A stretch of 47,119 nucleotides of DNA from Clostridia bacterium (GTDB lineage: Bacteria; Bacillota; Clostridia; Oscillospirales; Acutalibacteraceae), in contig JAQXHF010000027.1 of NCBI GenBank assembly GCA_029007095.1, positions 1 through 47,119 on the forward strand. Reading direction: 5' to 3'. Shown here piece after piece: positions 32,458-40,661 of this stretch (position 1 is its first letter; each line of letters starts with the position of its first letter). Both the position numbers and the translations under genes were made by a program. The notes beneath the pieces were generated by a model. That model did no database searches and was not told the DNA's origin. It was given only the letters and a program-made list of their open reading frames with translations.

Positions 32458-34203
32458 ATGGAAATGTTAAATATTAAAATCAATGGCATGCCCCTGAGCG
32501 TGCCGAGCGGTTTAACGATTCTCGAAGCTGCCCGCTATGCCGGAATTGAAATACCGACTCTTTGCTACCTTAAAGAAATTAACGAAATCGGTGCTTGCCG
32601 TATTTGTATGGTTGAGGTAAAAGGAGCAAGAAGTCTTGTTTCGGCTTGCGTTTACCCGGTAAACGAGGGCATGGAGATTTTTACAAATTCTAATAAAGTC
32701 AGAGCTTCAAGAAAGATGACTCTTGAACTTATACTTTCTACTCATAACCGCAAATGTCTTTCCTGCGTAAGAAGCGGAAACTGCGAGCTTCAAAAGCTCT
32801 GCAAGGAGTACGGCGTTGATGACGAGGGAAGATTTGACGGAGTAACTCCGAATTACAATTATGACGATTCTATGGCTCATATGGTTAGGGATAACAGCAA
32901 GTGTATCCTTTGCCGTCGATGCGTTGCCGCTTGCAACAATCAGGCGATATCGGTAATCGGAGCTAATTCAAGAGGTTTTGATACGAGCATAACTTCGCCG
33001 TTTGAAAGGAATATTTCTGAGTTCTCTTGCATATCATGCGGTCAGTGCATCGCTTGCTGTCCGACAGGCGCACTTCGTGAGAAGGACGATACAGACAAGG
33101 TTCTTGCCGCTATCGGTGATCCCGACAAGTATGTAGTTGTTCAGACTGCTCCTGCGGTTCGCGCAGCTCTCGGTGAAGAGTTCGGTCTTCCTATCGGAAC
33201 AAATGTTGAGGGCAAAATGGCGGCAGCTCTTCGCAGACTCGGCTTTGATAAGGTATTCGATACCAACTTCGGTGCAGATCTCACGATTATGGAGGAGTCG
33301 CACGAGCTTATTGAGAGAATCACTAACGGCGGCGTTTTGCCGATGATAACCTCATGCTCTCCCGGTTGGATTAAATACTGCGAGTTTTACTATCCCGATC
33401 AGCTTGAACATTTGTCAAGCTGTAAATCTCCGCAGCAGATGTTCGGCGCAACCGTAAAGACCTGGTACGCTCAGAAGATGGGAATTGATCCGGCTAAGAT
33501 TGTTTCCGTCAGCGTAATGCCCTGTACTGCTAAGAAGTTTGAAATCGGCAGAGATGACCAGAATGCTTCGGGTTACAGTGATGTAGATATTTCAATTACC
33601 ACACGCGAACTTGCAAGAATGATAAAGGGCGCAGGCATTAACTTTAATCTTCTTAATGACGAGGCATTTGACAGCCCTCTCGGAGAGGGTTCGGGAGCAG
33701 CGGTAATCTTCGGCGCAACCGGAGGCGTTATGGAAGCTGCCTTGCGTACAGCGGTTGAAACTATTACCGGTCAAACTCTTGACGATGTTGAATTTGCAGA
33801 GGTCAGAGGTATGGACGGAGTTAAGGAAGCTGTTTATTCGGCAGGAGACTTGCAGATAAAGGTTGCCGTTGCGAGCGGTACCAAGAATGCGAAAAAGCTT
33901 ATGGAGCAGGTCAAGAACGGTACATCGGAGTATCAGTTTATAGAGATAATGGCTTGCCCCGGCGGTTGTATAAACGGCGGCGGACAGCCTATTGTTCCGG
34001 CAAGCGTTCGCAATTTTGAGGATTACAGGAGCAAGAGAGCTTCTGCTCTCTATAATTCCGACCGCGAGAATCCAAACCGCAAATCTCACAATAATGAGAG
34101 TATAAAGCGTATTTATGATGAGTTCTTCGGTGAACCCGGCAGCCATAAGGCTCACGAAATTCTGCATACAAGTTATGTTAAGAGAGAGCTTTATAACAAC
34201 TAA
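32458..34203 (+). CDS. hndD: [FeFe] hydrogenase catalytic subunit
   Basis: Hydrogen-evolving catalytic subunit (HndD/HydA), 581 residues. The N-terminal [2Fe-2S] domain has C36, C47, C50 and C64. A His-Cys3 [4Fe-4S] site follows (HNRKCLSCVRSGNCELQ), then two ferredoxin clusters (CILCRRCVAAC and CISCGQCIACCP). All three H-cluster signatures are complete: TSCSPGW (about 300), MPCTAKK (about 355) and MACPGGCINGGGQP (about 499). The C-terminal small-subunit-like tail is present. With hndA and hndC it should form a cytoplasmic complex oxidising NADH and ferredoxin to make H2. No hydEFG maturases are in the window. A terminator follows. Confidence 0.97.
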   Translation: MEMLNIKINGMPLSVPSGLTILEAARYAGIEIPTLCYLKEINEIGACRICMVEVKGARSLVSACVYPVNEGMEIFTNSNKVRASRKMTLELILSTHNRKCLSCVRSGNCELQKLCKEYGVDDEGRFDGVTPNYNYDDSMAHMVRDNSKCILCRRCVAACNNQAISVIGANSRGFDTSITSPFERNISEFSCISCGQCIACCPTGALREKDDTDKVLAAIGDPDKYVVVQTAPAVRAALGEEFGLPIGTNVEGKMAAALRRLGFDKVFDTNFGADLTIMEESHELIERITNGGVLPMITSCSPGWIKYCEFYYPDQLEHLSSCKSPQQMFGATVKTWYAQKMGIDPAKIVSVSVMPCTAKKFEIGRDDQNASGYSDVDISITTRELARMIKGAGINFNLLNDEAFDSPLGEGSGAAVIFGATGGVMEAALRTAVETITGQTLDDVEFAEVRGMDGVKEAVYSAGDLQIKVAVASGTKNAKKLMEQVKNGTSEYQFIEIMACPGGCINGGGQPIVPASVRNFEDYRSKRASALYNSDRENPNRKSHNNESIKRIYDEFFGEPGSHKAHEILHTSYVKRELYNN

Positions 34204-34217
34204 TTAAAACAAAATCG

Positions 34218-34260
34218 AAAATAGGTTTGCGCGATAATTTCGTGCAAGCCTATTTTGTTG
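34218..34260 (+). terminator. Terminator of the hydrogenase operon
   Basis: A 13-bp stem, AAAATAGGTTTGC with GCAAGCCTATTTT (one wobble), closes around a 13-nt loop and is followed by GTTGT. It lies 14 nt after the hndD stop. Confidence 0.85.
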
Positions 34261-34270
34261 TATTTCAAGG

Positions 34271-34299
34271 TTGATAATTCGGTAAAAAAGTGGTAGTAT
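34271..34299 (+). promoter_or_regulatory. ABC exporter operon promoter
   Basis: TTGATA (34271-34276) and TAGTAT (34294-34299) are 17 bp apart, just after the hydrogenase terminator and 63 nt before the first ABC gene. Confidence 0.45.
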
Positions 34300-34362
34300 A
34301 TTAAAAATAGACTGTAATTTACCGCAGATAATTATTTCGGATTTTATTAAAGGGTGGAATAA

Positions 34363-36090
34363 ATGAAAAATCTTTTGAAATATTTGAAGCCTTATGTAAA
34401 AGAGAGCATACTTGCACCGTTCTTCAAAATGCTTGAAGCAATTTTTGAATTGATGGTTCCACTTGTAATGTCTGCGATTATTGATACCGGAATCAAAAAT
34501 TCCGATAAGCCGTTCATCTACAAAATGGTGCTTGTCCTTGTTGTGCTTGCATTAGTGGGATTTATAAGCGCGGTCACGGCGCAGTATTTCGCTGCAAAAG
34601 CGGCGATGTATTTCGGTAAGGAAGTAAGAAGCGACCTCTTTCGGCACATAAATTCGCTTTCTTACAGCGAGATTGATTCGCTCGGTACATCAACTCTGAT
34701 AGCTCGACTTACCTCCGATGTAAATCAAGCGCAGACGGCGGTTAATCTTTTCCTGCGTCTATTCCTTCGTTCACCGTTTATTGTCATCGGCGCTACGGTA
34801 ATGGCGTTTACCGTTGATAAAAAGGTAGCAACGATTTTTGCGGTCAGCGTACCGTTGCTTGCGGTCGTTGTTTTTGCGGTAATGTTCGGTTCCGTTCCGA
34901 TTTATAAAAGGGTGCAGTCTAAACTTGACAAGGTGCTTAAAATTACCCGAGAGAACCTTTCGGGAGTGAGAGTTGTCCGTGCGTTTAACAGGCAGAAACA
35001 GGAAACGGAAGAGTTTGAAGAAAATTCGCTTGAACTTCAGAAATCACAGCTTTACGGCGGCAGAATAATGGCTCTGCTGAATCCGATAACATATGTGATT
35101 GTAAATATAGCTATCCTGCTGATAATCTATACGGGCGGCCTGCGCGTAAATACCGGAAATCTTACGCAGGGCGAGGTAGTCGCGCTGATAAATTATATGT
35201 CTCAGGTGCTTGTCGAGCTTGTTAAGCTTGCGAATCTTATAATAAATCTCACAAAATCAATGGCGAGCGGCAGCAGAATAAGCGCTGTTCTGTCGGTTGA
35301 GCCTACTATACCGGACGGCGAAAAATTTGCAGATAAGGGTGATGATCCTGCCGTAGAATTCGATAATGTAAGCATTGCCTACAACAGATCAAAGGAGAAA
35401 TCGCTCAGCGGTCTTAATGTTTCCGTTCCGGTTGGAACGACCGTCGGAATTATAGGCGGTACAGGTTCGGGCAAAACTACTCTCGTTAATTTGATACCGC
35501 GCTTTTATGATGTTACCGAGGGAAGCGTTAAGGTGAACGGCATTGATGTACGAGAGTGGAATAAAGAAAAACTGCGCGAGAAAATCGGCGTTGTTCCGCA
35601 GAAAGCCGTGCTTTTCAGAGGTACGGTAAGGGATAATATGAAGTGGGGCAAGCAGAATGCGAGCGATGATGAAATAACCGAGGCACTCCGCATAGCTCAG
35701 GCAGAAGATTTCATCAAGGCGAAGGACGGGCTTGATACCGCTGTTCAGCAGGACGGACGCAACTTCTCAGGCGGACAAAGACAAAGACTGACGATAGCCC
35801 GCGCGCTTGTCCGTAAGCCGGAGATACTTATACTTGACGACAGCGCATCGGCGCTTGACTTTGCTACGGACGCCGCGCTTCGCAGAGCGATTCACGCGAG
35901 TACGGACGGTATGACGGTATTTATAGTTTCGCAAAGAGCTTCGACCGTTAAAAACGCCGATATGATAATCGTTCTTGACGACGGAGAGATTGCCGGAATC
36001 GGAAATCATACGGATTTGTATGAAAACTGCGAGGTTTATCGCGAAATTTGTCTTTCTCAGCTTTACTCGGAGGAGGCGTCGGCAAAATGA
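34363..36090 (+). CDS. Heterodimeric ABC exporter, subunit with degenerate ATPase site
   Basis: Type IV ABC half-transporter of 575 residues: six membrane helices (about 1-310) and a nucleotide-binding domain. Walker A is GGTGSGKTT and the signature is NFSGGQRQR. Walker B ends ILILDDSAS, with Asp where the catalytic Glu normally is, and the switch His is Gln (IVSQRAST). These two changes mark the degenerate-site partner of heterodimeric exporters such as TM287/288 or BmrCD. AAAGGGTGG precedes the ATG. The stop overlaps the partner's ATG by 4 nt (ATGA). The substrate is unknown; drugs, peptides or lipids are all possible. Confidence 0.93.
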   Translation: MKNLLKYLKPYVKESILAPFFKMLEAIFELMVPLVMSAIIDTGIKNSDKPFIYKMVLVLVVLALVGFISAVTAQYFAAKAAMYFGKEVRSDLFRHINSLSYSEIDSLGTSTLIARLTSDVNQAQTAVNLFLRLFLRSPFIVIGATVMAFTVDKKVATIFAVSVPLLAVVVFAVMFGSVPIYKRVQSKLDKVLKITRENLSGVRVVRAFNRQKQETEEFEENSLELQKSQLYGGRIMALLNPITYVIVNIAILLIIYTGGLRVNTGNLTQGEVVALINYMSQVLVELVKLANLIINLTKSMASGSRISAVLSVEPTIPDGEKFADKGDDPAVEFDNVSIAYNRSKEKSLSGLNVSVPVGTTVGIIGGTGSGKTTLVNLIPRFYDVTEGSVKVNGIDVREWNKEKLREKIGVVPQKAVLFRGTVRDNMKWGKQNASDDEITEALRIAQAEDFIKAKDGLDTAVQQDGRNFSGGQRQRLTIARALVRKPEILILDDSASALDFATDAALRRAIHASTDGMTVFIVSQRASTVKNADMIIVLDDGEIAGIGNHTDLYENCEVYREICLSQLYSEEASAK

Positions 36091-37847
36091 AAAAGAAAAG
36101 TAAAAGCGTAAACAAGCATACTGTTAAGCGTATGATAGCGCTTGTATCCAAATACAAGTTTTTTGTAATTCTTTCCCTGCTGATGGCGATAATTTCCGTG
36201 GCAAGCCAGCTCTATGCTCCGATACTTTTCGGAAATGCAGTCGATCTTATTGTAGGAAAAGGCAATGTCGATTTTGACGGAATTATAAAAATCATCATCA
36301 GGACTCTGATAGTTATAGCCGTTACCGCGGTTTCGCAATGGCTTATGAGCATAATTAACAATAATATCACCTACCGCGTTGTCAAGGATGTAAGAGTAAA
36401 AGCATTCAGACATTTGCAGAATATGGAGATATCGTATATAGACTCGCATAATCACGGCGATATCGTCAGCCGTCTCATAACCGATATCGACCAATTCTCG
36501 GACGGCTTGCTTATGGGATTCACACAGCTCTTTACGGGAGTTGCCACCATAATCGGAACTTTGATTTTTATGGTTCTTGTAAATCCCAAAATAACATTGA
36601 TAGTTGTTCTTCTGACGCCCGCGTCGCTTTTTTTGGCTTCTTTCATAGCGAGAAAAACTCATGTTATGTTCCATAAGCAGTCGGAGGCGAGGGGAGATAT
36701 TACAACTCATATAAATGAGATGATAGGCAATCAGAAAGTTGTAAAGGCTTTCGGCAGAGAGGAAAATTCAATAGAAAAGTTTGAAGATGTCAATAAAAGA
36801 CTTACGGAATACAGCTTGCAAGCTACTTTCTTTTCTTCTCTTGTCAATCCGTCAACAAGGCTTATAAACGCTTTGGTTTACGCCGGCGTCGGAGCATTCG
36901 GAGCTGTTTCGGTAATGAGCGGAAGCGGCTTCACCGTAGGACAGCTTACCTGCTTTCTTTCGTATGCAACTCAGTATGCAAAACCTTTCAATGAAATTTC
37001 AGGCGTTATTACAGAACTTCAAAATGCTCTTGCCTGCGCCGAAAGAGTGTTTGAATTCATTGACGAAAAACCGCAGATTCCCGATTCCGAGAACGCAAAG
37101 GTGCTTACCAATCCCGACGGTACGGTTTCTTTTGAAAATGTCTGCTTCTCCTATTCAAAGGACAAGGAGCTTATAAAGAATCTCAATGTCAGCGTAAAAC
37201 AGGGACAGCGTGTAGCGATTGTCGGACCTACCGGCTGCGGAAAAAGTACGATTATCAATTTGCTTATGAGGTTTTATGACGCCGACAGCGGCGCTATCAT
37301 TGTAAACGGCGAGAATTCAAAGAATTTCACGCGAGCTTCTCTCAGAACGAATTTCGGAATGGTGCTTCAAGAAACATGGCTCAAAGCCGGAACCGTCAGG
37401 GAAAATATTGCCTACTCAAAGCCTGACGCTACGGACGATGAAATTATTGCCGCAGCTAAACTGACTCATGCACACAGCTTCATTAAAAGACTGACTAACG
37501 GCTATGACACCGTACTCGGTGAGGACGGCGGAAGTCTGTCGCAGGGACAGAAGCAGTTACTTTGCATTACAAGGGTTATACTCAATCTTCCTCCGATGCT
37601 GATACTTGACGAAGCGACATCGTCAATCGACAGCCGAACAGAGATACGAATACAAAAAACCTTTACAAAAATGATGAAGGGCAGAACCTGTTTTGTTGTC
37701 GCTCACAGATTGTCAACTATTAAAGAATCCGATGTTATTCTCGTAATGAAAGACGGAAAGATAGTAGAGCAGGGTACTCATGAAAGCCTGCTTGAAAAAA
37801 ACGGCCTGTATTCGGAAATCTATAACAGTCAGTTTGCGGAGGCTTAA
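36087..37847 (+). CDS. Heterodimeric ABC exporter, catalytically canonical subunit
   Basis: Partner half-transporter of 586 residues: a basic N-terminal tail, six membrane helices and a nucleotide-binding domain with Walker A GPTGCGKST, Walker B LILDEATSS with the catalytic Glu, and switch His in VVAHRLSTI. Its signature is SLSQGQKQ, where the usual SGG reads SQG. In the heterodimer this motif would face the other subunit's Walker A at the degenerate site. The ATG used overlaps the previous stop (ATGA) and has GGAGGAGG upstream; the longer ORF-track start is inside the first gene. The trmO gene follows after 3 nt. Confidence 0.93.
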   Translation: MKKKSKSVNKHTVKRMIALVSKYKFFVILSLLMAIISVASQLYAPILFGNAVDLIVGKGNVDFDGIIKIIIRTLIVIAVTAVSQWLMSIINNNITYRVVKDVRVKAFRHLQNMEISYIDSHNHGDIVSRLITDIDQFSDGLLMGFTQLFTGVATIIGTLIFMVLVNPKITLIVVLLTPASLFLASFIARKTHVMFHKQSEARGDITTHINEMIGNQKVVKAFGREENSIEKFEDVNKRLTEYSLQATFFSSLVNPSTRLINALVYAGVGAFGAVSVMSGSGFTVGQLTCFLSYATQYAKPFNEISGVITELQNALACAERVFEFIDEKPQIPDSENAKVLTNPDGTVSFENVCFSYSKDKELIKNLNVSVKQGQRVAIVGPTGCGKSTIINLLMRFYDADSGAIIVNGENSKNFTRASLRTNFGMVLQETWLKAGTVRENIAYSKPDATDDEIIAAAKLTHAHSFIKRLTNGYDTVLGEDGGSLSQGQKQLLCITRVILNLPPMLILDEATSSIDSRTEIRIQKTFTKMMKGRTCFVVAHRLSTIKESDVILVMKDGKIVEQGTHESLLEKNGLYSEIYNSQFAEA

Positions 37848-37850
37848 AAT

Positions 37851-38522
37851 ATGAAAACCGTTGCGAGAATCAGAACGGATTTTCCGACTAAATTCGGAAT
37901 ACCGCGGCAAAGCGGAATGTGTGATGAGCTGAAAGCCGAGATAATTTTTGAACCGGAATTCAGAGCGCGCGAAGCAGTCAGAGGTATAGAGGATTTCTCG
38001 CACCTTTGGCTGATATGGGGCTTTTCGGAGGTTAAAGGAGATAATTATTCGCCGACGGTCAGACCGCCTAAGCTCGGCGGCAACAAACGAATGGGCGTGT
38101 TTGCAACTCGTTCACCTTTCAGACCGAACCGAATGGGACTTTCCTGCGTTAAGCTTCTTTCGGTCAGGTACACCGAGCAAGATGGAACAATCTTGACCGT
38201 GTCGGGCGCAGATATGGTTGACGGCACACCGATTTATGATATCAAGCCGTATGTACCATATACCGATTGCCATACCGAGGCTACCGGAGGATTCTCAAAA
38301 GAGCCGGATTTCGGCAGATTGAAAGTTATATTGCCCACCGAGCTTGCCGAAAAATTACCGCGAGAAAAAATCAACGCTCTGACAGAGGTATTGTCACTTG
38401 ATCCTCGCCCCGGATATATCGACGAGCCGGACAGAGTTTACGGCTTCGGATTTGCAGGCTTTGAAGTGAAATTTAAGGTAGAATCCGATGTGCTTACTGT
38501 GACGGATTTACAAAAAATATGA
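37851..38522 (+). CDS. trmO: tRNA (t6A37) N6-methyltransferase TrmO
   Basis: SAM-dependent enzyme (UPF0066/YaeB family) that methylates t6A37 to m6t6A37 in some threonine tRNAs. The 223 residues contain the family core: GIPRQSGM, HLWLIWGF, RPPKLGGNKRMGVFATRSPFRPNRMGLS and DIKPYVPYTD, plus the C-terminal domain seen in YaeB. The tRNA-Thr in this window is a possible kind of substrate, but that is not evidence of a link. GCGGAGG lies within the end of the ABC gene, and the 3-nt gap implies cotranscription. No terminator is visible before the aromatic operon promoter 20 nt downstream, so read-through would enter the attenuator. Confidence 0.93.
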   Translation: MKTVARIRTDFPTKFGIPRQSGMCDELKAEIIFEPEFRAREAVRGIEDFSHLWLIWGFSEVKGDNYSPTVRPPKLGGNKRMGVFATRSPFRPNRMGLSCVKLLSVRYTEQDGTILTVSGADMVDGTPIYDIKPYVPYTDCHTEATGGFSKEPDFGRLKVILPTELAEKLPREKINALTEVLSLDPRPGYIDEPDRVYGFGFAGFEVKFKVESDVLTVTDLQKI

Positions 38523-38541
38523 ATATTTATGCGTAAAAGTA

Positions 38542-38570
38542 TTGACACGGCCTGAATACGGTGTTATAAT
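38542..38570 (+). promoter_or_regulatory. Consensus promoter of the aromatic operon
   Basis: TTGACA (38542-38547) and TATAAT (38565-38570) are both full consensus with a 17-bp spacer, predicting a start near 38577. It lies 28 nt before the leader-peptide ATG. Confidence 0.85.
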
Positions 38571-38597
38571 TTCTCCAACAAATTAAGGAGAAAAGCA

Positions 38598-38657
38598 ATG
38601 AACAAAGTCGCATTCACAGCTTCATACTTTTACTTTTACTTTATCAACAAAAGTTGA
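38598..38657 (+). CDS. Tyr/Phe-rich attenuator leader peptide
   Basis: A 19-residue ORF missed by the ORF track: MNKVAFTASYFYFYFINKS. Seven of 19 residues are aromatic, with alternating Tyr and Phe at positions 10-15. AAGGAG sits 7 nt before the ATG, so it should be translated well. It lies between a consensus promoter and a terminator hairpin ahead of the aroF-tyrA-aroBAC-pheA-aroEK-aroQ operon. By analogy with pheA and pheST leaders of enterics, scarcity of charged tRNA-Phe or tRNA-Tyr would stall the ribosome here and favour read-through. Codons 5-8 also form part of the leader fold. A hairpin ATCAAC-AAAA-GTTGAT spans the stop codon. Confidence 0.85.
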   Translation: MNKVAFTASYFYFYFINKS

Positions 38658-38674
38658 TAGGGTTTGTAGGTTTT

Positions 38675-38731
38675 GCTGTGAAATGAGAATCGGATACAAT
38701 CCGCAGTGAAATTTACACTGCGGATTTTTTG
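38675..38731 (+). terminator. Attenuator: alternative antiterminator and terminator hairpins
   Basis: Terminator: ATCCGCAGTG (38699-38708) pairs perfectly with CACTGCGGAT (38716-38725), followed by a T-run. Antiterminator, mutually exclusive with it: GTGAAAT (38678-38684) with ATTTACAC (38711-38718, one bulge) enclosing CGGAT (38691-38695) with ATCCG (38699-38703). A third pairing, CATTCACAGC in the leader ORF (38611-38620) with GCTGTGAAATG (38675-38685), would sequester the antiterminator when the ribosome is not stalled. All pairings were found by eye; their relative energies were not computed. Confidence 0.8.
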
Positions 38732-38755
38732 TTGTCGCTTGGGAGGTAACATAAA

Positions 38756-39760
38756 ATGGTAGTTGTATTAAAAAAGAATACGGACGAGGCTCAGGTCGAG
38801 AACCTCGTAAACTGGCTCAAATCTTTGAATATTGATGTTCACCGCAGTAACGGCGAATACGAAACTGTTTTGGGACTGGTCGGTGACACAAGTCATGTTG
38901 ATATAGATCTTGTGAGCAGTCTTGACATCGTTGATAATGTTACGAGAATTTCAGAACCTTATAAGAGTGCGAACAGAAAGTTCCATCCGGACGACACTGT
39001 TATTGATATAAACGGTTACAAGATAGGCGGAGGTAACTTTCAGTATATAGCCGGACCATGTTCCGTTGAGTCAGAAGAGCAGATTTGCTCTATCGCTTCT
39101 GATGTAAAGGCCGCGGGCGCGAATATGCTCAGAGGCGGAGCTTTCAAACCGAGAACTTCACCTTATGCGTTCCAGGGTATGAGAGGCGACGGACTTAAAC
39201 TTCTGGAAGAGGCTAAGAAGCAGACGGGTATGCCGATAGTTACCGAAATTATGGATATATCGCATCTCGACCTTTTTGAGAATGTTGATGTCATTCAGGT
39301 CGGCGCGAGAAATATGCAGAATTTTGAACTTCTCAAGGAGCTTGGACATACCGATAAGCCGATTTTGCTCAAAAGAGGACTTGCCAATACTATGCAGGAG
39401 CTTCTTATGAGTGCGGAATACATAATGGCAGGCGGTAACGAGAAAGTTATTCTCTGCGAAAGAGGTATAAGAACCTTTGAAACCTACACGAGAAACACGC
39501 TTGATATTTCCGCAGTTCCTCTGCTTAAAGAGAAAACTCATCTCCCGGTAATAGTTGATCCGAGTCATGCCGCAGGAATTGCAAGACTTGTTCGTCCGCT
39601 TTCTCTTGCAGCGGTTGCGGCCGGTGCAGACGGACTTATGATAGAAGTTCATAACGATCCGGCTCACGCTCTCTGCGACGGACCGCAGGCATTGACTCCT
39701 CCGCAGTTTGCCGAGGTAGTTAAAAAAGCCGAAGCAATACGCAGCGCTATGTGCGATTAA
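38756..39760 (+). CDS. aroF: DAHP synthase with N-terminal regulatory domain
   Basis: First shikimate-pathway enzyme: condenses phosphoenolpyruvate and erythrose-4-phosphate to DAHP. The 334 residues consist of a ferredoxin-like regulatory domain (about 1-70) and a TIM barrel with AGPCSVES, KPRTSPYAFQG, LLKRGL and VDPSHAAG. This is the layout of Thermotoga-type enzymes, which are feedback-inhibited by Tyr and Phe through the N-terminal domain. GGGAGG precedes the ATG. It is the first structural gene after the attenuator, so enzyme inhibition and transcription attenuation would act on the same step. Confidence 0.95.
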   Translation: MVVVLKKNTDEAQVENLVNWLKSLNIDVHRSNGEYETVLGLVGDTSHVDIDLVSSLDIVDNVTRISEPYKSANRKFHPDDTVIDINGYKIGGGNFQYIAGPCSVESEEQICSIASDVKAAGANMLRGGAFKPRTSPYAFQGMRGDGLKLLEEAKKQTGMPIVTEIMDISHLDLFENVDVIQVGARNMQNFELLKELGHTDKPILLKRGLANTMQELLMSAEYIMAGGNEKVILCERGIRTFETYTRNTLDISAVPLLKEKTHLPVIVDPSHAAGIARLVRPLSLAAVAAGADGLMIEVHNDPAHALCDGPQALTPPQFAEVVKKAEAIRSAMCD

Positions 39761-39778
39761 AAGAAAGGACTGACGGTT

Positions 39779-40612
39779 ATGAATGTTGGAATAGTCGGTC
39801 TTGGACTTATCGGCGGTTCGCTTGCAAGAGCTGTCAAAGAGATGACCGAGCATACGCTTTATGCTTATGATATATCCGTTCCGTCTATGCTTGCGGCAAA
39901 GATGGTAGGATCGTGCGACGGTGAACTGAATGAGGAAACCTTGCCGCTTTGCGATATTGTTATGATTTCAACCTATCCGCAGGCTGCGATAGATTATGTC
40001 AAAGCGAATAAGGAAAACTTTAAAAAAGGAGCTGTTGTTATCGACTGCTGCGGCGTAAAGAGAGTCGTCTGTGACGCCCTTACGGATTTAGCGGAGGAAA
40101 ACGGATTTATTTTCATCGGCGGTCATCCGATGGCAGGTACTCAGTTCTGGGGATTTGAACATTCAAGAGCGAGCTTGTTTAAGGGAGCTTCGATGATTTT
40201 GGCTCCCGGTCACAAAATTTCCGATATAAATTTACTTGATAAGCTGAGAACATTTTTCCTTGAACTTGGATTCGGTACGCTTACGATAACTACTCCCGAC
40301 GATCACGACAGGATAATTGCTTATACATCTCAGCTTGCACACATTGTTTCAAACGCTTATGTAAAAAGTCCGACAGCTCTTAACCGTAAAGGCTTCTCTG
40401 CCGGAAGTTACCGCGATATGACGAGGGTTGCAAAGCTGAATGTCGATATGTGGACTGAGCTTTTCCTTGAAAACGGCGACTATCTTGCGGACGAAATAGA
40501 CCTTCTTACAGAAAATCTGAAACAATACAGCGAGGCTATCCGCGCAAATGATGAAGAAAAACTGAAAAAATTGCTTCAAGACGGTAAAGATACAAAGAAG
40601 CAGGCAGGTTAA
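39779..40612 (+). CDS. tyrA: Prephenate dehydrogenase
   Basis: Converts prephenate to 4-hydroxyphenylpyruvate for tyrosine synthesis, using NAD(P)+. The Rossmann motif is VGLGLIGGSLA (about 5-15). The family segments GGHPMAGTQFWGFEHS and a conserved late helix (SQLAHIVSNAYV) are visible. At 277 residues it has no ACT domain or fused chorismate mutase, so direct feedback by Tyr is less likely than in longer forms. GAAAGGA precedes the ATG, 18 nt after aroF. Confidence 0.93.
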   Translation: MNVGIVGLGLIGGSLARAVKEMTEHTLYAYDISVPSMLAAKMVGSCDGELNEETLPLCDIVMISTYPQAAIDYVKANKENFKKGAVVIDCCGVKRVVCDALTDLAEENGFIFIGGHPMAGTQFWGFEHSRASLFKGASMILAPGHKISDINLLDKLRTFFLELGFGTLTITTPDDHDRIIAYTSQLAHIVSNAYVKSPTALNRKGFSAGSYRDMTRVAKLNVDMWTELFLENGDYLADEIDLLTENLKQYSEAIRANDEEKLKKLLQDGKDTKKQAG

Positions 40613-40661
40613 AATCGTATTAAATCTTTTTACGGTATAGCAGAAAGGTATGGGTGTATTT

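Noticed and set aside
38571-38755. T-box or riboswitch in the aromatic operon leader
   Set aside because: There is no conserved T-box sequence (TGGNACCGCG-like), and the leader is fully explained by a peptide attenuator.
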